NCBI RefSeq assembly: GCF_900537175.1
Contig: NZ_LS999833.1
Span: 496,001 to 560,000 of the forward strand
Direction of reading: 5' to 3'
DNA: 64,000 bases
Origin: Lentilitoribacter sp. Alg239-R112
GTDB taxonomy: Bacteria; Pseudomonadota; Alphaproteobacteria; Rhizobiales; Rhizobiaceae
Shown here: positions 38,931 through 47,456 of the stretch, one piece after another
Layout: the number at the start of each line of letters is the position of its first letter
Position numbering within the stretch: the first letter of the stretch is position 1
Position numbers and translations under genes: made by a program
The notes under the pieces: generated by a model
Seen by the model: only the letters and a program-made list of their open reading frames with translations
Told to the model about the DNA's origin: nothing
The model's database searches: none

Positions 38931-39044
38931 GAGACGAAGCGCAATATTCCGATGGAGCAAAAGGTCACTTATCAGATTGTAAAATGTCGCATGAAAGCCT
39001 CGCCATATGAAATATGGCAATTGGCTCTATCTGATTGCGGTTGC

Positions 39045-40322
39045 TTAAAGCTCGCGAGACGCCAGCAAATCAACACCGTCACGTTGGTAAACATCATCAC
39101 GGAACTGAACAACACCATCGGAAGATGACCAAGCTGTGAAATATGTGAAGTAAACCGGAACGGGTTCCTCAAGTTGAATAGGCATACTTTCGCCAGACAT
39201 AATACCCGCTTCAATGTTGGCGCGGGACCAGCCTTCAGTATCTCTTAACAGCCATGCAGATAGTTCACGTACATTTTGTACGCGAACACAGCCAGATGAT
39301 TCGAAACGTAGCAATTTGCCAAAGACTGAACGCTGCGGCGTATCGTGCATATATACAGCGTGCGGATTGTGGAAATTGATTTTAGTTGAAGACATCGCAT
39401 TAATTTTGCCAGGGTCTTGGCGGAACATTAAGTCTGGCGCCTCTTCGGCATGCCAGTCAATTGATTCTGGTGGAACTTCGTCACCCTTCTTGTCAAACAA
39501 ACGAATTGCATTTCGTGTTAGGTAAGTCGGATCCTTACGCATCAACGGCACAATATCTTTTTTGATAATCGAACGCGGCGCAGTCCAATAAGGATTTAGG
39601 ATGACTTCATGAATTCTTGAATTCAAAATTGGCGTTTGGCGAGAGATTTTACCGACAATTGCGGTATGCCGAAGCGCAACTTGACCATTATCAACTGCTT
39701 CAATTTGTGCGGCAGGAATATTGACCATCACATAACGAGCGCCCAAATCACCGGACATTGATTTTAGACGGACAATGTTTGTTTCTAGCTGTGTGAGGCG
39801 AACTTGAGCGGATACATTAAGGGCCGCATAACTGAATTTGCCTAAAACTCCATCAGCGGGCAAACCGTGACGAGCTTGGAAACCACGCACTGCACCCTCG
39901 ACATAGGTATCAAAACTATTAGAAACACCAGCAGAGGCTGGCAAATCGCCGGATGCGATCAAGCGTTGACGTAAAATACGCACATCAGGGTCAACCGTTC
40001 CGAGTTTTAAACGCTTATTTGCCGGAACAACCGGCCAGCCGCCATTGGCAACAATATCTTGATATTGAAGCAACGCGTTTTCCAAGTTAACGACCGTTTG
40101 CTCGCTCATAATTGGCTTAGTTGCAACAGCATTGCTTGCGCCACGTAATGATTTTGCATCAAACGCATCATCCCATTTACCACGACTTGGGTCTTTAATT
40201 ATCGATTCAATGGACGTTTGAGCCAAAGCGGAATTAGCAACACCAGCCAAAAGACCCGTTGTCACCGCACCTGTTAGAAAGCTGCGTCTGGCAATTTTGG
40301 TATATTTTGTTTGCTTCTTCAT
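39045..40322 (-). CDS. ldtP: L,D-transpeptidase with peptidoglycan-binding domain, Tat-exported
   Basis: A ~425-residue periplasmic enzyme for 3-3 cross-links in peptidoglycan. The Tat-type signal RRSFLTGAV (~12-20) is followed by ALA. A PG_binding_1 repeat (~100-160) contains DTYVEGAVRGFQARHGLP. The YkuD domain is ~200-390, with HDTPQRSVFG and the catalytic cysteine in SSGCVRVQNV. The start at 40322 follows GGTGAG; a GTG at 40334 is less likely. It is the neighbour of an LdtR-type regulator, as in Liberibacter and Sinorhizobium, from which the gene name is inferred. Confidence 0.85.
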   Translation of the reverse strand: MKKQTKYTKIARRSFLTGAVTTGLLAGVANSALAQTSIESIIKDPSRGKWDDAFDAKSLRGASNAVATKPIMSEQTVVNLENALLQYQDIVANGGWPVVPANKRLKLGTVDPDVRILRQRLIASGDLPASAGVSNSFDTYVEGAVRGFQARHGLPADGVLGKFSYAALNVSAQVRLTQLETNIVRLKSMSGDLGARYVMVNIPAAQIEAVDNGQVALRHTAIVGKISRQTPILNSRIHEVILNPYWTAPRSIIKKDIVPLMRKDPTYLTRNAIRLFDKKGDEVPPESIDWHAEEAPDLMFRQDPGKINAMSSTKINFHNPHAVYMHDTPQRSVFGKLLRFESSGCVRVQNVRELSAWLLRDTEGWSRANIEAGIMSGESMPIQLEEPVPVYFTYFTAWSSSDGVVQFRDDVYQRDGVDLLASREL

Positions 40323-40638
40323 ATCACTCACCAAGATGTCTCATCCAAAAAAAATCAAAAATACGGATTAATAGGACCATATTTATCGCTTTATTCTTTA
40401 AGTACAAGACCATGGTCATCAAACTCGCGTGATCAAGATTTGGCGACGTATTAGCCCTGCCCGCACTTTATTCAAAAATTCATAACAATATGGCCGCATC
40501 AAGGCGTTTTTGTTACGAATCGTGAATAGGTGAAATTATCGCTAAAAGTGTGAACATAATATGAAAAACCGCCCCTCAAACCATGCCTCAAACATGACTT
40601 TAGGAGCGGTTATGACCGGAGGTCGTTCAAATATCGAA
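40323..40638. other. Intergenic region between ldtR and the L,D-transpeptidase gene
   Basis: This 316-base stretch holds the ldtR terminator at its ldtR end, the 10-bp palindrome GACCATGGTC (40408-40417) and probably the promoter of the transpeptidase gene. TTGTAC and AAATAT with 17-base spacing are a weak candidate on the minus strand. No coding potential is seen. Confidence 0.4.
40564..40611 (-). terminator. Terminator of ldtR
   Basis: AACCGCCCCT (40567-40576) pairs with AGGAGCGGTT (40602-40611) with one mismatch, and an inner CATG/CATG pair lies in the loop. On the minus strand the stem is followed by TTTTTC. Confidence 0.65.
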
Positions 40639-41163
40639 TTATAGGCGATACATGATTTGGTCATTCCAGAATCGGTCTAGGCGCTGCATCATTTTGTTCA
40701 TTACGCCAAAATCATCTTCAGTAATGCCACCAACCTGTTCGATTGATTCAATATGACGATTATATAATCCCTCAACGATACCAGCTATTTCTGTGCCTTC
40801 TTCAGTCAAGGAAATGCGGACCGAACGACGATCAACGCGTGATTTAGAGTGATTGATAAAGCCGAGATCGACAAGCTTCTTCAAGTTGTACGATACATTT
40901 GAACCAAGGTAGTAACCGCGACTGCGTAGCTCGCCTGCAGTTAGTTCTGAATTACCGATATTAAAAAGCAACAGAGCTTGAACTGCATTGATATCCGAAC
41001 GGCCTGAGCGATCAAATTCATCTTTTACAACGTCTAAAAGACGGCGATGAAGACGCTCTACCAATTGAAGAGTCTCAAGATATTGTACACGTAGTCCTGT
41101 TTTTTGTTCGCTTGGATCTAAGCTTGGGTTATCACGAACCAATAGTGGTGTTTGTTGTGTCAT
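40639..41163 (-). CDS. ldtR: MarR-family regulator, LdtR-like
   Basis: A 174-residue regulator with a ~25-residue N-terminal extension, longer than most MarR proteins and typical of LdtR of Hyphomicrobiales. The winged helix spans ~75-125 (ELTAGELRSRGYYLGSNVSY and DRRSVRISLTEEG). LdtR controls L,D-transpeptidase and motility/osmotic stress genes in relatives. Its ribosome binding site TTGAGG lies inside an inverted repeat (41168-41226), which suggests extra control of translation. Confidence 0.85.
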   Translation of the reverse strand: MTQQTPLLVRDNPSLDPSEQKTGLRVQYLETLQLVERLHRRLLDVVKDEFDRSGRSDINAVQALLLFNIGNSELTAGELRSRGYYLGSNVSYNLKKLVDLGFINHSKSRVDRRSVRISLTEEGTEIAGIVEGLYNRHIESIEQVGGITEDDFGVMNKMMQRLDRFWNDQIMYRL

Positions 41164-41167
41164 TTTG

Positions 41168-41226
41168 TTTGCCTCAATGTTTTTCTAGTTGACGGCTATT
41201 TTTTTGTTTTTCCGTCTTGAGGCAAA
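41168..41226 (-). promoter_or_regulatory. Leader hairpin that would sequester the ldtR ribosome binding site
   Basis: TTTGCCTCAA (41168-41177) and TTGAGGCAAA (41217-41226) are perfect 10-base complements. In the minus-strand mRNA the 3' arm is TTGAGGCAAA, which contains the Shine-Dalgarno sequence GAGG eight bases before the ATG, so pairing would hide it. A second stem GACGG/CCGTC (41191-41195, 41212-41216) stacks directly on the first, leaving a 13-base bulge and a 16-base A-rich loop. Confidence 0.65.
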
Positions 41227-41303
41227 TCTATCGAATACGTCGAAAATTTTACTTAATTTACAGGCTTAATGGAATCTTACTGAAAACTAAGGTGAATCAA
41301 TTC

Positions 41304-41765
41304 TTACTCCTTGCCTTCCTCCAACCGTTCTTTCTCCCGGCGATAGAAGGCAAACCGGAAGATAAGAAACAGAACTACGATGCCAGCGCTGACAGCAAGA
41401 TGCATTTCGTTTTCACCATAACTATCTTTCAGAAGACCATGCACGATGAACTGAATAGCAGTAACGAGAACCCAACCCCACAGGCCAAATGAATTACGAA
41501 ACCAAATCCCAAGCGCCGTGAGCGGCAAAAGCAACGCAAGAATAACTTGAACTATTTTCCAATGTAGCGGTGCAATATCAAACCTTAGAGCGCCACCATA
41601 TGATATTCCCATAAGCTGTGCCCAATAATTGACTGCTCCCAAGATGCATATCAACGTAACGACGACTAAAAACACCTGATACAAACGGTCCAGATTTTCT
41701 GGCACTGCATCTGCATCAGACTTTAAGCCTGATAAATTGACATCAAGATCATCCAATGTTGGCAT
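41304..41765 (-). CDS. Conserved membrane protein (possibly DUF6163)
   Basis: A 153-residue protein with four membrane helices (~28-48, 65-85, 90-110, 122-142) and a charged C-terminal tail. It follows the ldtR-hemB synteny of Hyphomicrobiales, where a protein of this size and topology is usually annotated DUF6163; that label is from memory. Function unknown. Confidence 0.7.
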   Translation of the reverse strand: MPTLDDLDVNLSGLKSDADAVPENLDRLYQVFLVVVTLICILGAVNYWAQLMGISYGGALRFDIAPLHWKIVQVILALLLPLTALGIWFRNSFGLWGWVLVTAIQFIVHGLLKDSYGENEMHLAVSAGIVVLFLIFRFAFYRREKERLEEGKE

Positions 41766-41924
41766 TTAAAGCTCCCTCGCCCCTATATACTTATGCCGAT
41801 AAAAGCAGAATTATGGCAAGAGCAGATCAGCAATTATACTCAATAGTCAAATGGCGGTCTTGACCTTTTAGATAATTAATGGCCAAAACAGACAAAACTT
41901 GGTGCATATATAGAGAGTAATATT

Positions 41925-42941
41925 ATGTCAGATATCACAAAGAAAATTGATCTTGTCACTGGCAACCGACGTATGCGCCGTTATCGCGGGTCTGAGTGGA
42001 TGCGATCAATGGTACAAGAAACGCATCTTTCTGCTGCTGACCTGATCTGGCCAATATTCGTTATTGAAGGTGAGAATAAAACTGAAAACATCGAGGCAAT
42101 GCCAGGCGTTGAACGCATGTCCGTTGACCGCGCAGTGGAAGCTGCAAAACTTGCGCGCAACTTAGGCATCCCTGCCATCGCAACATTTCCAAATATTGAT
42201 TATACCAAACGCGATAAAACGGGATCTGAAATTCTCAACCCGGATAATTTGATCAACCAAACAACAAGAGCCATTAAAGCTGCCGTTCCAGAAATAGGCA
42301 TTATAACTGACGTTGCGCTCGATCCGTTTACCTCGGACGGGCATGACGGCATTTTTGAAGATGGCGAAATCGTGAATGATAAAACGGTTGAGGTTTTGGC
42401 AAAGGCGGCCATACTACAAGCGCAAGCAGGGTCTGACATTATTGCACCATCTGAGATGATGGATGGGCGTATTGGCATCATCCGTCAGGCACTTGATGGT
42501 GCGGGATATCAATCTGTCGCCATTATGTCTTATGCCGCAAAATTTGTATCTGGCTTCTATGGCCCCTATCGCGAAGCCATCGGCACCAGTAACTTTCTTA
42601 AGGGAGATAAAAACAGCTATTTCCTCAATCCCGCCAACCCGAATGAAGCTATTCGCGATGCTGCGCTGGATGTGCAGGAAGGTGCAGATATGATGATGGT
42701 CAAACCCGGCCTGCCGTATCTGGACATGTGTTTGCGCGTGAAAGAAGAGTTTGGCCTACCGACCTTTGCATACCAAGTTTCTGGCGAATATGCGATGATT
42801 AAGGCGGCAGCTCAAAATGGCTGGCTTGATGAAGAACGCGCAATGATGGAAAGCCTCATGGCATTTAAACGAGCTGGCTGCGATGGCATTTTGACATATT
42901 TTGCGCCAAGGGCTGCTGAGATTTTGAACACAACCAAGTAG
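41925..42941 (+). CDS. hemB: Porphobilinogen synthase (delta-aminolevulinic acid dehydratase)
   Basis: A 338-residue heme-pathway enzyme. Schiff-base lysines are K206 (SYAAKFVSGFYGP) and K260 (MMMVKPGLPYLD). The metal-site segment DPFTSDGHDG has no cysteines, so it belongs to the Mg-dependent, zinc-free class usual in Alphaproteobacteria. Confidence 0.97.
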   Translation: MSDITKKIDLVTGNRRMRRYRGSEWMRSMVQETHLSAADLIWPIFVIEGENKTENIEAMPGVERMSVDRAVEAAKLARNLGIPAIATFPNIDYTKRDKTGSEILNPDNLINQTTRAIKAAVPEIGIITDVALDPFTSDGHDGIFEDGEIVNDKTVEVLAKAAILQAQAGSDIIAPSEMMDGRIGIIRQALDGAGYQSVAIMSYAAKFVSGFYGPYREAIGTSNFLKGDKNSYFLNPANPNEAIRDAALDVQEGADMMMVKPGLPYLDMCLRVKEEFGLPTFAYQVSGEYAMIKAAAQNGWLDEERAMMESLMAFKRAGCDGILTYFAPRAAEILNTTK

Positions 42942-42974
42942 TGCTGCGATCAAACCCAGCCAACTTATCCTGCT

Positions 42975-43583
42975 TTAAGTCTTGGTATCGCACAAAGGTG
43001 CCCATGTTTCGACACGACCAACATCAGTTTGCTTGGCTAAATCTAGGTCCACGATGAACGGCACATACTCCTTTGTTTCGCTGCTTTTAATATAAGTGGT
43101 AATTAAAATAGACTCTGGCAATACATCATTTATCCTACAAACCTGCGTACCGACGCCGAATGACCCATCCCATTGTTTTGTCTTCTTTTTTTCAATTGAA
43201 AATCGCCTTATCGCATTAAATCTCTCCACATCTTGCGGGTGAATGCGATAAGCAAGAATTTTTCGACCTTCTGGCACCGATAACCTTCGTAACTTTTGCT
43301 GGTCGTCAGACTGCAAAGAGTTTGTGAGAGCAAACGTCTCTCGCTTGCCTTGCGAACCATCCTTCTTTCTGATTTCCAGCAGCATCGTCACCCCGTTGTC
43401 GCTGACCTTAAACTGATTGGGAACAGCCACCGCGATACTTAACTTTTCAACATCAGTTGTCGTTGGGTCAAAATTTCTCAGCTTTACCATGCTCGAGACC
43501 GGCGTATGCCCGCAAGCAACTAAGAATGCCAAAATAAGTCCTACAATGCCAAGCCTAGTGAAATTGATAACATGACGATACAT
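42975..43583 (-). CDS. Hypothetical lipoprotein
   Basis: A ~202-residue protein with a signal peptide and lipobox FLVAC, Cys at 24. The start MYRHVINF (43583) has AAAGGA nine bases upstream; the ORF extends 54 codons further with no support. The mature part is mixed alpha/beta with basic stretches (EKKKTKQWDG). No family recognised. Convergent with hemB and divergent from the DUF2975/HTH pair. Confidence 0.65.
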   Translation of the reverse strand: MYRHVINFTRLGIVGLILAFLVACGHTPVSSMVKLRNFDPTTTDVEKLSIAVAVPNQFKVSDNGVTMLLEIRKKDGSQGKRETFALTNSLQSDDQQKLRRLSVPEGRKILAYRIHPQDVERFNAIRRFSIEKKKTKQWDGSFGVGTQVCRINDVLPESILITTYIKSSETKEYVPFIVDLDLAKQTDVGRVETWAPLCDTKT

Positions 43584-43725
43584 CTTGGGATCCTTTCCAG
43601 AAACACGATTTATAAATCTAATTTTAACAGCTACACAACAGGCAAGGATTACAGACGCGACGTCAGCGGTTACAAATGAGGCAAGGTTTTTGTTTGGCAG
43701 GATCATAATCACTAAATTTCCGTTC

Positions 43726-43772
43726 TTGACTTTTAAGTATCTCATGTATTAATTATCGTAAAACAATAATTA
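43726..43772 (+). promoter_or_regulatory. Promoter/operator of the DUF2975-HTH pair
   Basis: TTGACT (43726-43731) is followed 17 bases on by TTAATT. TAATTAT (43750-43756) and ATAATTA (43766-43772) form a 7-bp inverted repeat overlapping this -10 region, a plausible site for the HTH protein encoded downstream. Confidence 0.45.
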
Positions 43773-43800
43773 TTCAACATTATTATGAAGAAAATAAAAA

Positions 43801-44370
43801 ATGCCTGAACAAAACAGAACATCCCAAGCTTATGATCGTATCAAAAATATTTCAGTCTATGCAGAGGTGTTTTCGGGGGTTGGTATATTCATCACTGTGG
43901 GCGCTATGACCTATTATCTGATACTTATGATTGTGGATATCGCACTGTTTGATGCAGCAATTAGAGATGAATATGCAACTGATACAATGAATATTACGAT
44001 TAATTATTTTAGTCGGATTTCAGCATTTATTTTTGGAATAATACCGATGCTTATTGGCGTCTTTTTTTTCGATCAAGCACGGCGTCTCTTCCACCAATAT
44101 AAATCTAAACGTGTCTTCACTCATGATGCAGCAGCTCGGCTTAACAGGATGGGCTGGGCGCTGGTGGCGTTGGCACCAGTTGGTGTTCTGGTTAAAACTT
44201 TTACTATATTAGCTCTAACCCTCTACAATGGCCCTGGTGATAAGCACTTGGCTTTTGGGATATCTGAGAATGAAGTATATGCGATCATATTAGGTTTGTT
44301 GCTAATTACTCTGGCAAAAATTCTACATCAAGCCGCTATCATTTCAGATGAAAATCAGGCATTTGTGTGA
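43801..44370 (+). CDS. DUF2975 membrane protein
   Basis: A 189-residue protein with four membrane helices (~22-46, 72-95, 115-140, 155-175). The pattern and the partner gene match DUF2975 families, which are paired with a small YozG-type HTH protein. Function is not established; such pairs behave like membrane-sensor/regulator modules (inference). Confidence 0.8.
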   Translation: MPEQNRTSQAYDRIKNISVYAEVFSGVGIFITVGAMTYYLILMIVDIALFDAAIRDEYATDTMNITINYFSRISAFIFGIIPMLIGVFFFDQARRLFHQYKSKRVFTHDAAARLNRMGWALVALAPVGVLVKTFTILALTLYNGPGDKHLAFGISENEVYAIILGLLLITLAKILHQAAIISDENQAFV

Positions 44371-44373
44371 GCT

Positions 44374-44589
44374 ATGGCTATTATCGTAACTCTGGACGTT
44401 ATGCTCGCAAAACGGAAGATGCGTTCCAAGACGTTGGCGGAAATTATCGGTATTACAGAACAAAATATTTCACTTTTGAAATCGGGCAAAGTTAAAGGTA
44501 TCCGTTTTGAAACGCTTGAGAAAATATGCGAAGCGCTTGATTGCCAACCATCGGATATTTTAAGTTTTGAACCTGATGAAAGGTCTTGA
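44374..44589 (+). CDS. YozG-type Cro/CI helix-turn-helix regulator
   Basis: A 71-residue single-domain HTH_XRE protein: LAEIIGITEQNISLLKSGK is the recognition unit and ALDCQPSDILSFEP is the classic YozG tail. Begins three bases after the DUF2975 stop, so they are cotranscribed and probably interact. Confidence 0.92.
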   Translation: MAIIVTLDVMLAKRKMRSKTLAEIIGITEQNISLLKSGKVKGIRFETLEKICEALDCQPSDILSFEPDERS

Positions 44590-44644
44590 AATCAAGATAA
44601 ACCTCCCCATCTAAATATTAGAGATCGATAGAATGGGGCTAATT

Positions 44645-45196
44645 ATGGCAAGTTATGAACATATGAGTGCAGAAAACGAATTTCACAATACAGGTGATAA
44701 ATATACGCACATTATTGATGAACGGCTAAATGATCCTGCTTATTATGATAATGTTCGCACGCGCCGTATCATGGCTTTTGTCGTTGATTATATTGCCATT
44801 GCGCTGCTGCACATCCCTGTTGCAATCGTTGTATTCTTTCTTGGCATCATTACACTTAGCTTGGGTTGGCTTCTATTTGCCGTCATCACACCTGTGATTG
44901 CGCTGGTTTATGTGGGCTCGACAATGGGTGGCCGTGATCAGGCAACGCCAGGCATGAAAATGGCTGGCCTGCGTATTGCACGAATTGACGGTGGGCGTGT
45001 TGATTTTATGACAGCTGTTATCCACGGTGTCATATTCTGGGTGGCAAATGTTGTAACAAGTGGTGCGATATTGTTGGTAAGCCTGTTTACTGATCGCAAG
45101 CGTCTCGTACAGGATTTATTGCTCGGCACAGTGGTTTTGCGCAATGATCTTGATAATGACTATGACATAGACATCACAATTTCTACTCATAAATAA
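44645..45196 (+). CDS. RDD-family membrane protein
   Basis: A ~183-residue protein. An ~45-residue soluble N-terminus is followed by an RDD domain: TRRIMAFVVDYIAIALLH contains the conserved Arg and Asp, and QATPGMKMAGLRIA follows the second helix. Usually of unknown transport or sensing role. The start could also be 44633. Conserved neighbour of hemB and bpt. Confidence 0.9.
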   Translation: MASYEHMSAENEFHNTGDKYTHIIDERLNDPAYYDNVRTRRIMAFVVDYIAIALLHIPVAIVVFFLGIITLSLGWLLFAVITPVIALVYVGSTMGGRDQATPGMKMAGLRIARIDGGRVDFMTAVIHGVIFWVANVVTSGAILLVSLFTDRKRLVQDLLLGTVVLRNDLDNDYDIDITISTHK

Positions 45197-45220
45197 CTTG
45201 CTGTTGCATGGCGGCGAACA

Positions 45221-45264
45221 AGGCTCTAATCTGGTTTTAATAAAGAAGCCAGACACTAAAGCCT
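45221..45264 (+). promoter_or_regulatory. Two-tier hairpin abutting the bpt start codon
   Basis: AGGCT (45221-45225) pairs with AGCCT (45260-45264), and inside it TCTGGTTTT (45230-45238) pairs with GAAGCCAGA (45245-45253), with two G-U pairs, around a 6-base loop. The structure ends one base before the ATG. There is no recognisable Shine-Dalgarno sequence. Confidence 0.5.
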
Positions 45265-45265
45265 A

Positions 45266-46018
45266 ATGACGAAACAGAAGATTGAGTCGCCGCAGTTCTT
45301 TTTAACCGCACCCACACCATGCCCCTATTTGGATGGTCTGGAAGAACGCAAGATTTTTACCCACCTTGCAGGCGACAAAGCCCCGGAATTAAATGATATT
45401 CTAACCCAGGGTGGTTTCAGGCGATCGCAAAACATTGCCTATCGCCCTGCCTGTGAAGGCTGCAAATCCTGCGTGTCCGTCCGCATACTCGCCGATGAGT
45501 TTAAATGGACCAAATCATTCAAACGAGTCATGGCAAAAAATGCAGATATTATTTCTGTTGACCACCAAGCCGAACCATCAAGCGAACAATACTCTCTCTT
45601 TAGAGCTTATCTCGATGACAGGCATTATGATGGTGGCATGTCGGATATGTCGGTGCTTGATTATGCAATGATGGTTGAAGATACTCACGTAAATACGCGC
45701 GTTATTGAATATCGCATTCGCCAGGAAGGTGACGGTGTAACAGAACACCCGCAAGGCAAATTGATTGCCGCAGCTTTATCAGACCAGATGGGCGATGGGC
45801 TCTCAATGGTTTATTCATTTTTTGAACCAGATATCGATTACCGCTCTTTAGGCACCTATATGGTTCTCGATCATATCAAACGCACCGTAGAGGCAGGCCT
45901 GCCGCATGTCTATCTCGGCTACTGGGTCGATAGCTCACCCAAAATGGCTTACAAAACCCGCTTTCAGCCCCAAGAACATTTAGGTGCGAACGGCTGGGCA
46001 AAATATATAGAAGACTGA
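45266..46018 (+). CDS. bpt: Aspartate/glutamate leucyltransferase (N-end rule)
   Basis: A 250-residue aminoacyl-tRNA-protein transferase that adds Leu to N-terminal Asp/Glu for ClpAP degradation. N-terminal cysteines in TPCPYLDG and the GCKSC motif are in place. The C-terminal GNAT-like half includes [18 protein letters not shown]/Bpt assignment follows family rather than assay. Convergent with the ADP-ribosylglycohydrolase-like gene, 11 bases apart. Confidence 0.93.
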   Translation: MTKQKIESPQFFLTAPTPCPYLDGLEERKIFTHLAGDKAPELNDILTQGGFRRSQNIAYRPACEGCKSCVSVRILADEFKWTKSFKRVMAKNADIISVDHQAEPSSEQYSLFRAYLDDRHYDGGMSDMSVLDYAMMVEDTHVNTRVIEYRIRQEGDGVTEHPQGKLIAAALSDQMGDGLSMVYSFFEPDIDYRSLGTYMVLDHIKRTVEAGLPHVYLGYWVDSSPKMAYKTRFQPQEHLGANGWAKYIED

Positions 46019-46029
46019 GAACACTAATA

Positions 46030-47316
46030 TTACGTCTTCGCACGCCGGGATGGAGCCTCAAAACCTGTTGTTACGCCTTGACCTGAAACTGCGATCTCGG
46101 CGAAATTTGATATCTCACTACTCAGCGTCTCGTAATCAGATAAGCCACGTTTTAAACGATCTGGCACTTTCTCACTTGCGGCGCCCATCATAAGGCCTAA
46201 CGGCATGCCACGATTAACATTATCGCCACCCGCATTGACATTTAACAGCACTGCCCTCTCAAAATTATAATCCTCGTGCTCAGCGATGAAGAACATCATC
46301 GGCAAGCCTTGTTCGATATAACATACAGTGCCAATTTCCTTGCGAAGTACGTTTTGTTCACCCATTTTCACCAGCTTAGAAAGGTTCATTGGTTCACCAG
46401 CAAGGTCCATGTGATAGGCCCACATTTTATCATCGGGAATATTGCCTGGTCCTTTGTGATCACGGTATTGAGCAAATAAATCCTCCCCTTGGATAGCTGC
46501 CATATGTACCTGTCTCGCTGATGCCTGAAAAGCGAGCTTCGCATCTACCCCGTTCACCAGTTCAAATAACAGTGGCACACACACCGCCAAACCTGATGCA
46601 ATTGTTTCCGATCTATGTGTAAGCACCTGATGCTCAAGCGCCATGCCAATGCCCTGATAGGCATTTTGCGAGAGTAGCGACAAGATCATGGGACGGATCA
46701 TTCCCCCGTGTGAGCCAATCGACCAATTGTCTCGTTGCATCTGAGCACAAGCATGAACTGGGTCACCAGCACAATAATTCTCAAACCATCGCCTTAAGAA
46801 TACCTCCGCGTAAGGGTCTTTGTTGACACCCGGCGTTGTCATATGCTCGATAAATTCATCCAAAAATGCACCAGCCTCATAACCACCACGTTTATTGATA
46901 GAACGCAGCAATACACGGGCTAGGTGAGCATTGAGTGTATTATCGCCCTGCCCTAAACCATGATGATAATGATATCGCTCATCTTCCGCCGCCACGGCAT
47001 TGCCATGTTCGCCTTCGCGCTCAGTGCGCTTAATCTCAAGTTCAGCCCAAGATGTTTTATAAAAGCGACTATGTTCATGTAAAATATCATAGGGACGGCC
47101 AAGCATGTTGGCTTTTTCGATATCTGGCAAATAAGACATACCGACCATAAAGGCTTCTGGGTGCGGGTGCAGTGGCGCTTCATAAGTCTTCACACCACCA
47201 TTGAAATCGCGAGCAATATTTTCACGCGAATAATACCAATGAGCGGGCATTGCCAGACTATCAGCTATAAACAGGCCCCAAAGTGCATTTTCAATTCGAG
47301 TTTTGCGATTGACCAC
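46030..47316 (-). CDS. ADP-ribosylglycohydrolase-family protein, variant metal motifs
   Basis: A 428-residue protein of the ARH/DraG fold. ALWGLFIADSLAMPAHW at the start matches the G-x2-GDAxG region (GDA replaced by ADS). The DD motif is GQGDNTLNAH instead of TDDT, and the C-terminal motif is NAGGDNVNRG instead of GGDTDT. Family members remove ADP-ribose from arginine, serine or nitrogenase reductase. Here two of the four usual aspartates are Asn, so Mg2+ binding may differ. Substrate unknown. Confidence 0.8.
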   Translation of the reverse strand: MVNRKTRIENALWGLFIADSLAMPAHWYYSRENIARDFNGGVKTYEAPLHPHPEAFMVGMSYLPDIEKANMLGRPYDILHEHSRFYKTSWAELEIKRTEREGEHGNAVAAEDERYHYHHGLGQGDNTLNAHLARVLLRSINKRGGYEAGAFLDEFIEHMTTPGVNKDPYAEVFLRRWFENYCAGDPVHACAQMQRDNWSIGSHGGMIRPMILSLLSQNAYQGIGMALEHQVLTHRSETIASGLAVCVPLLFELVNGVDAKLAFQASARQVHMAAIQGEDLFAQYRDHKGPGNIPDDKMWAYHMDLAGEPMNLSKLVKMGEQNVLRKEIGTVCYIEQGLPMMFFIAEHEDYNFERAVLLNVNAGGDNVNRGMPLGLMMGAASEKVPDRLKRGLSDYETLSSEISNFAEIAVSGQGVTTGFEAPSRRAKT

Positions 47317-47456
47317 AGCAGATACCTTTCAAACTAAAAGCATGATGGTAGGGGCAACAGGCAACATACACAATTGAGGATGACTTGAACTTTTTGTGAT
47401 AAGAAAGGCGTCATTCAAACTGAAAACCGCCTCAAATATGATAGAATAGAAATTGC

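Noticed and set aside
38867..39044. Glycine or SAM riboswitch upstream of glyA
   Set aside because: Only a simple 8-bp dyad is seen; no conserved aptamer sequence.
40408..40417. GACCATGGTC palindrome as an LdtR operator
   Set aside because: Only 10 bp, of a kind expected by chance; noted in the intergenic entry but not called.
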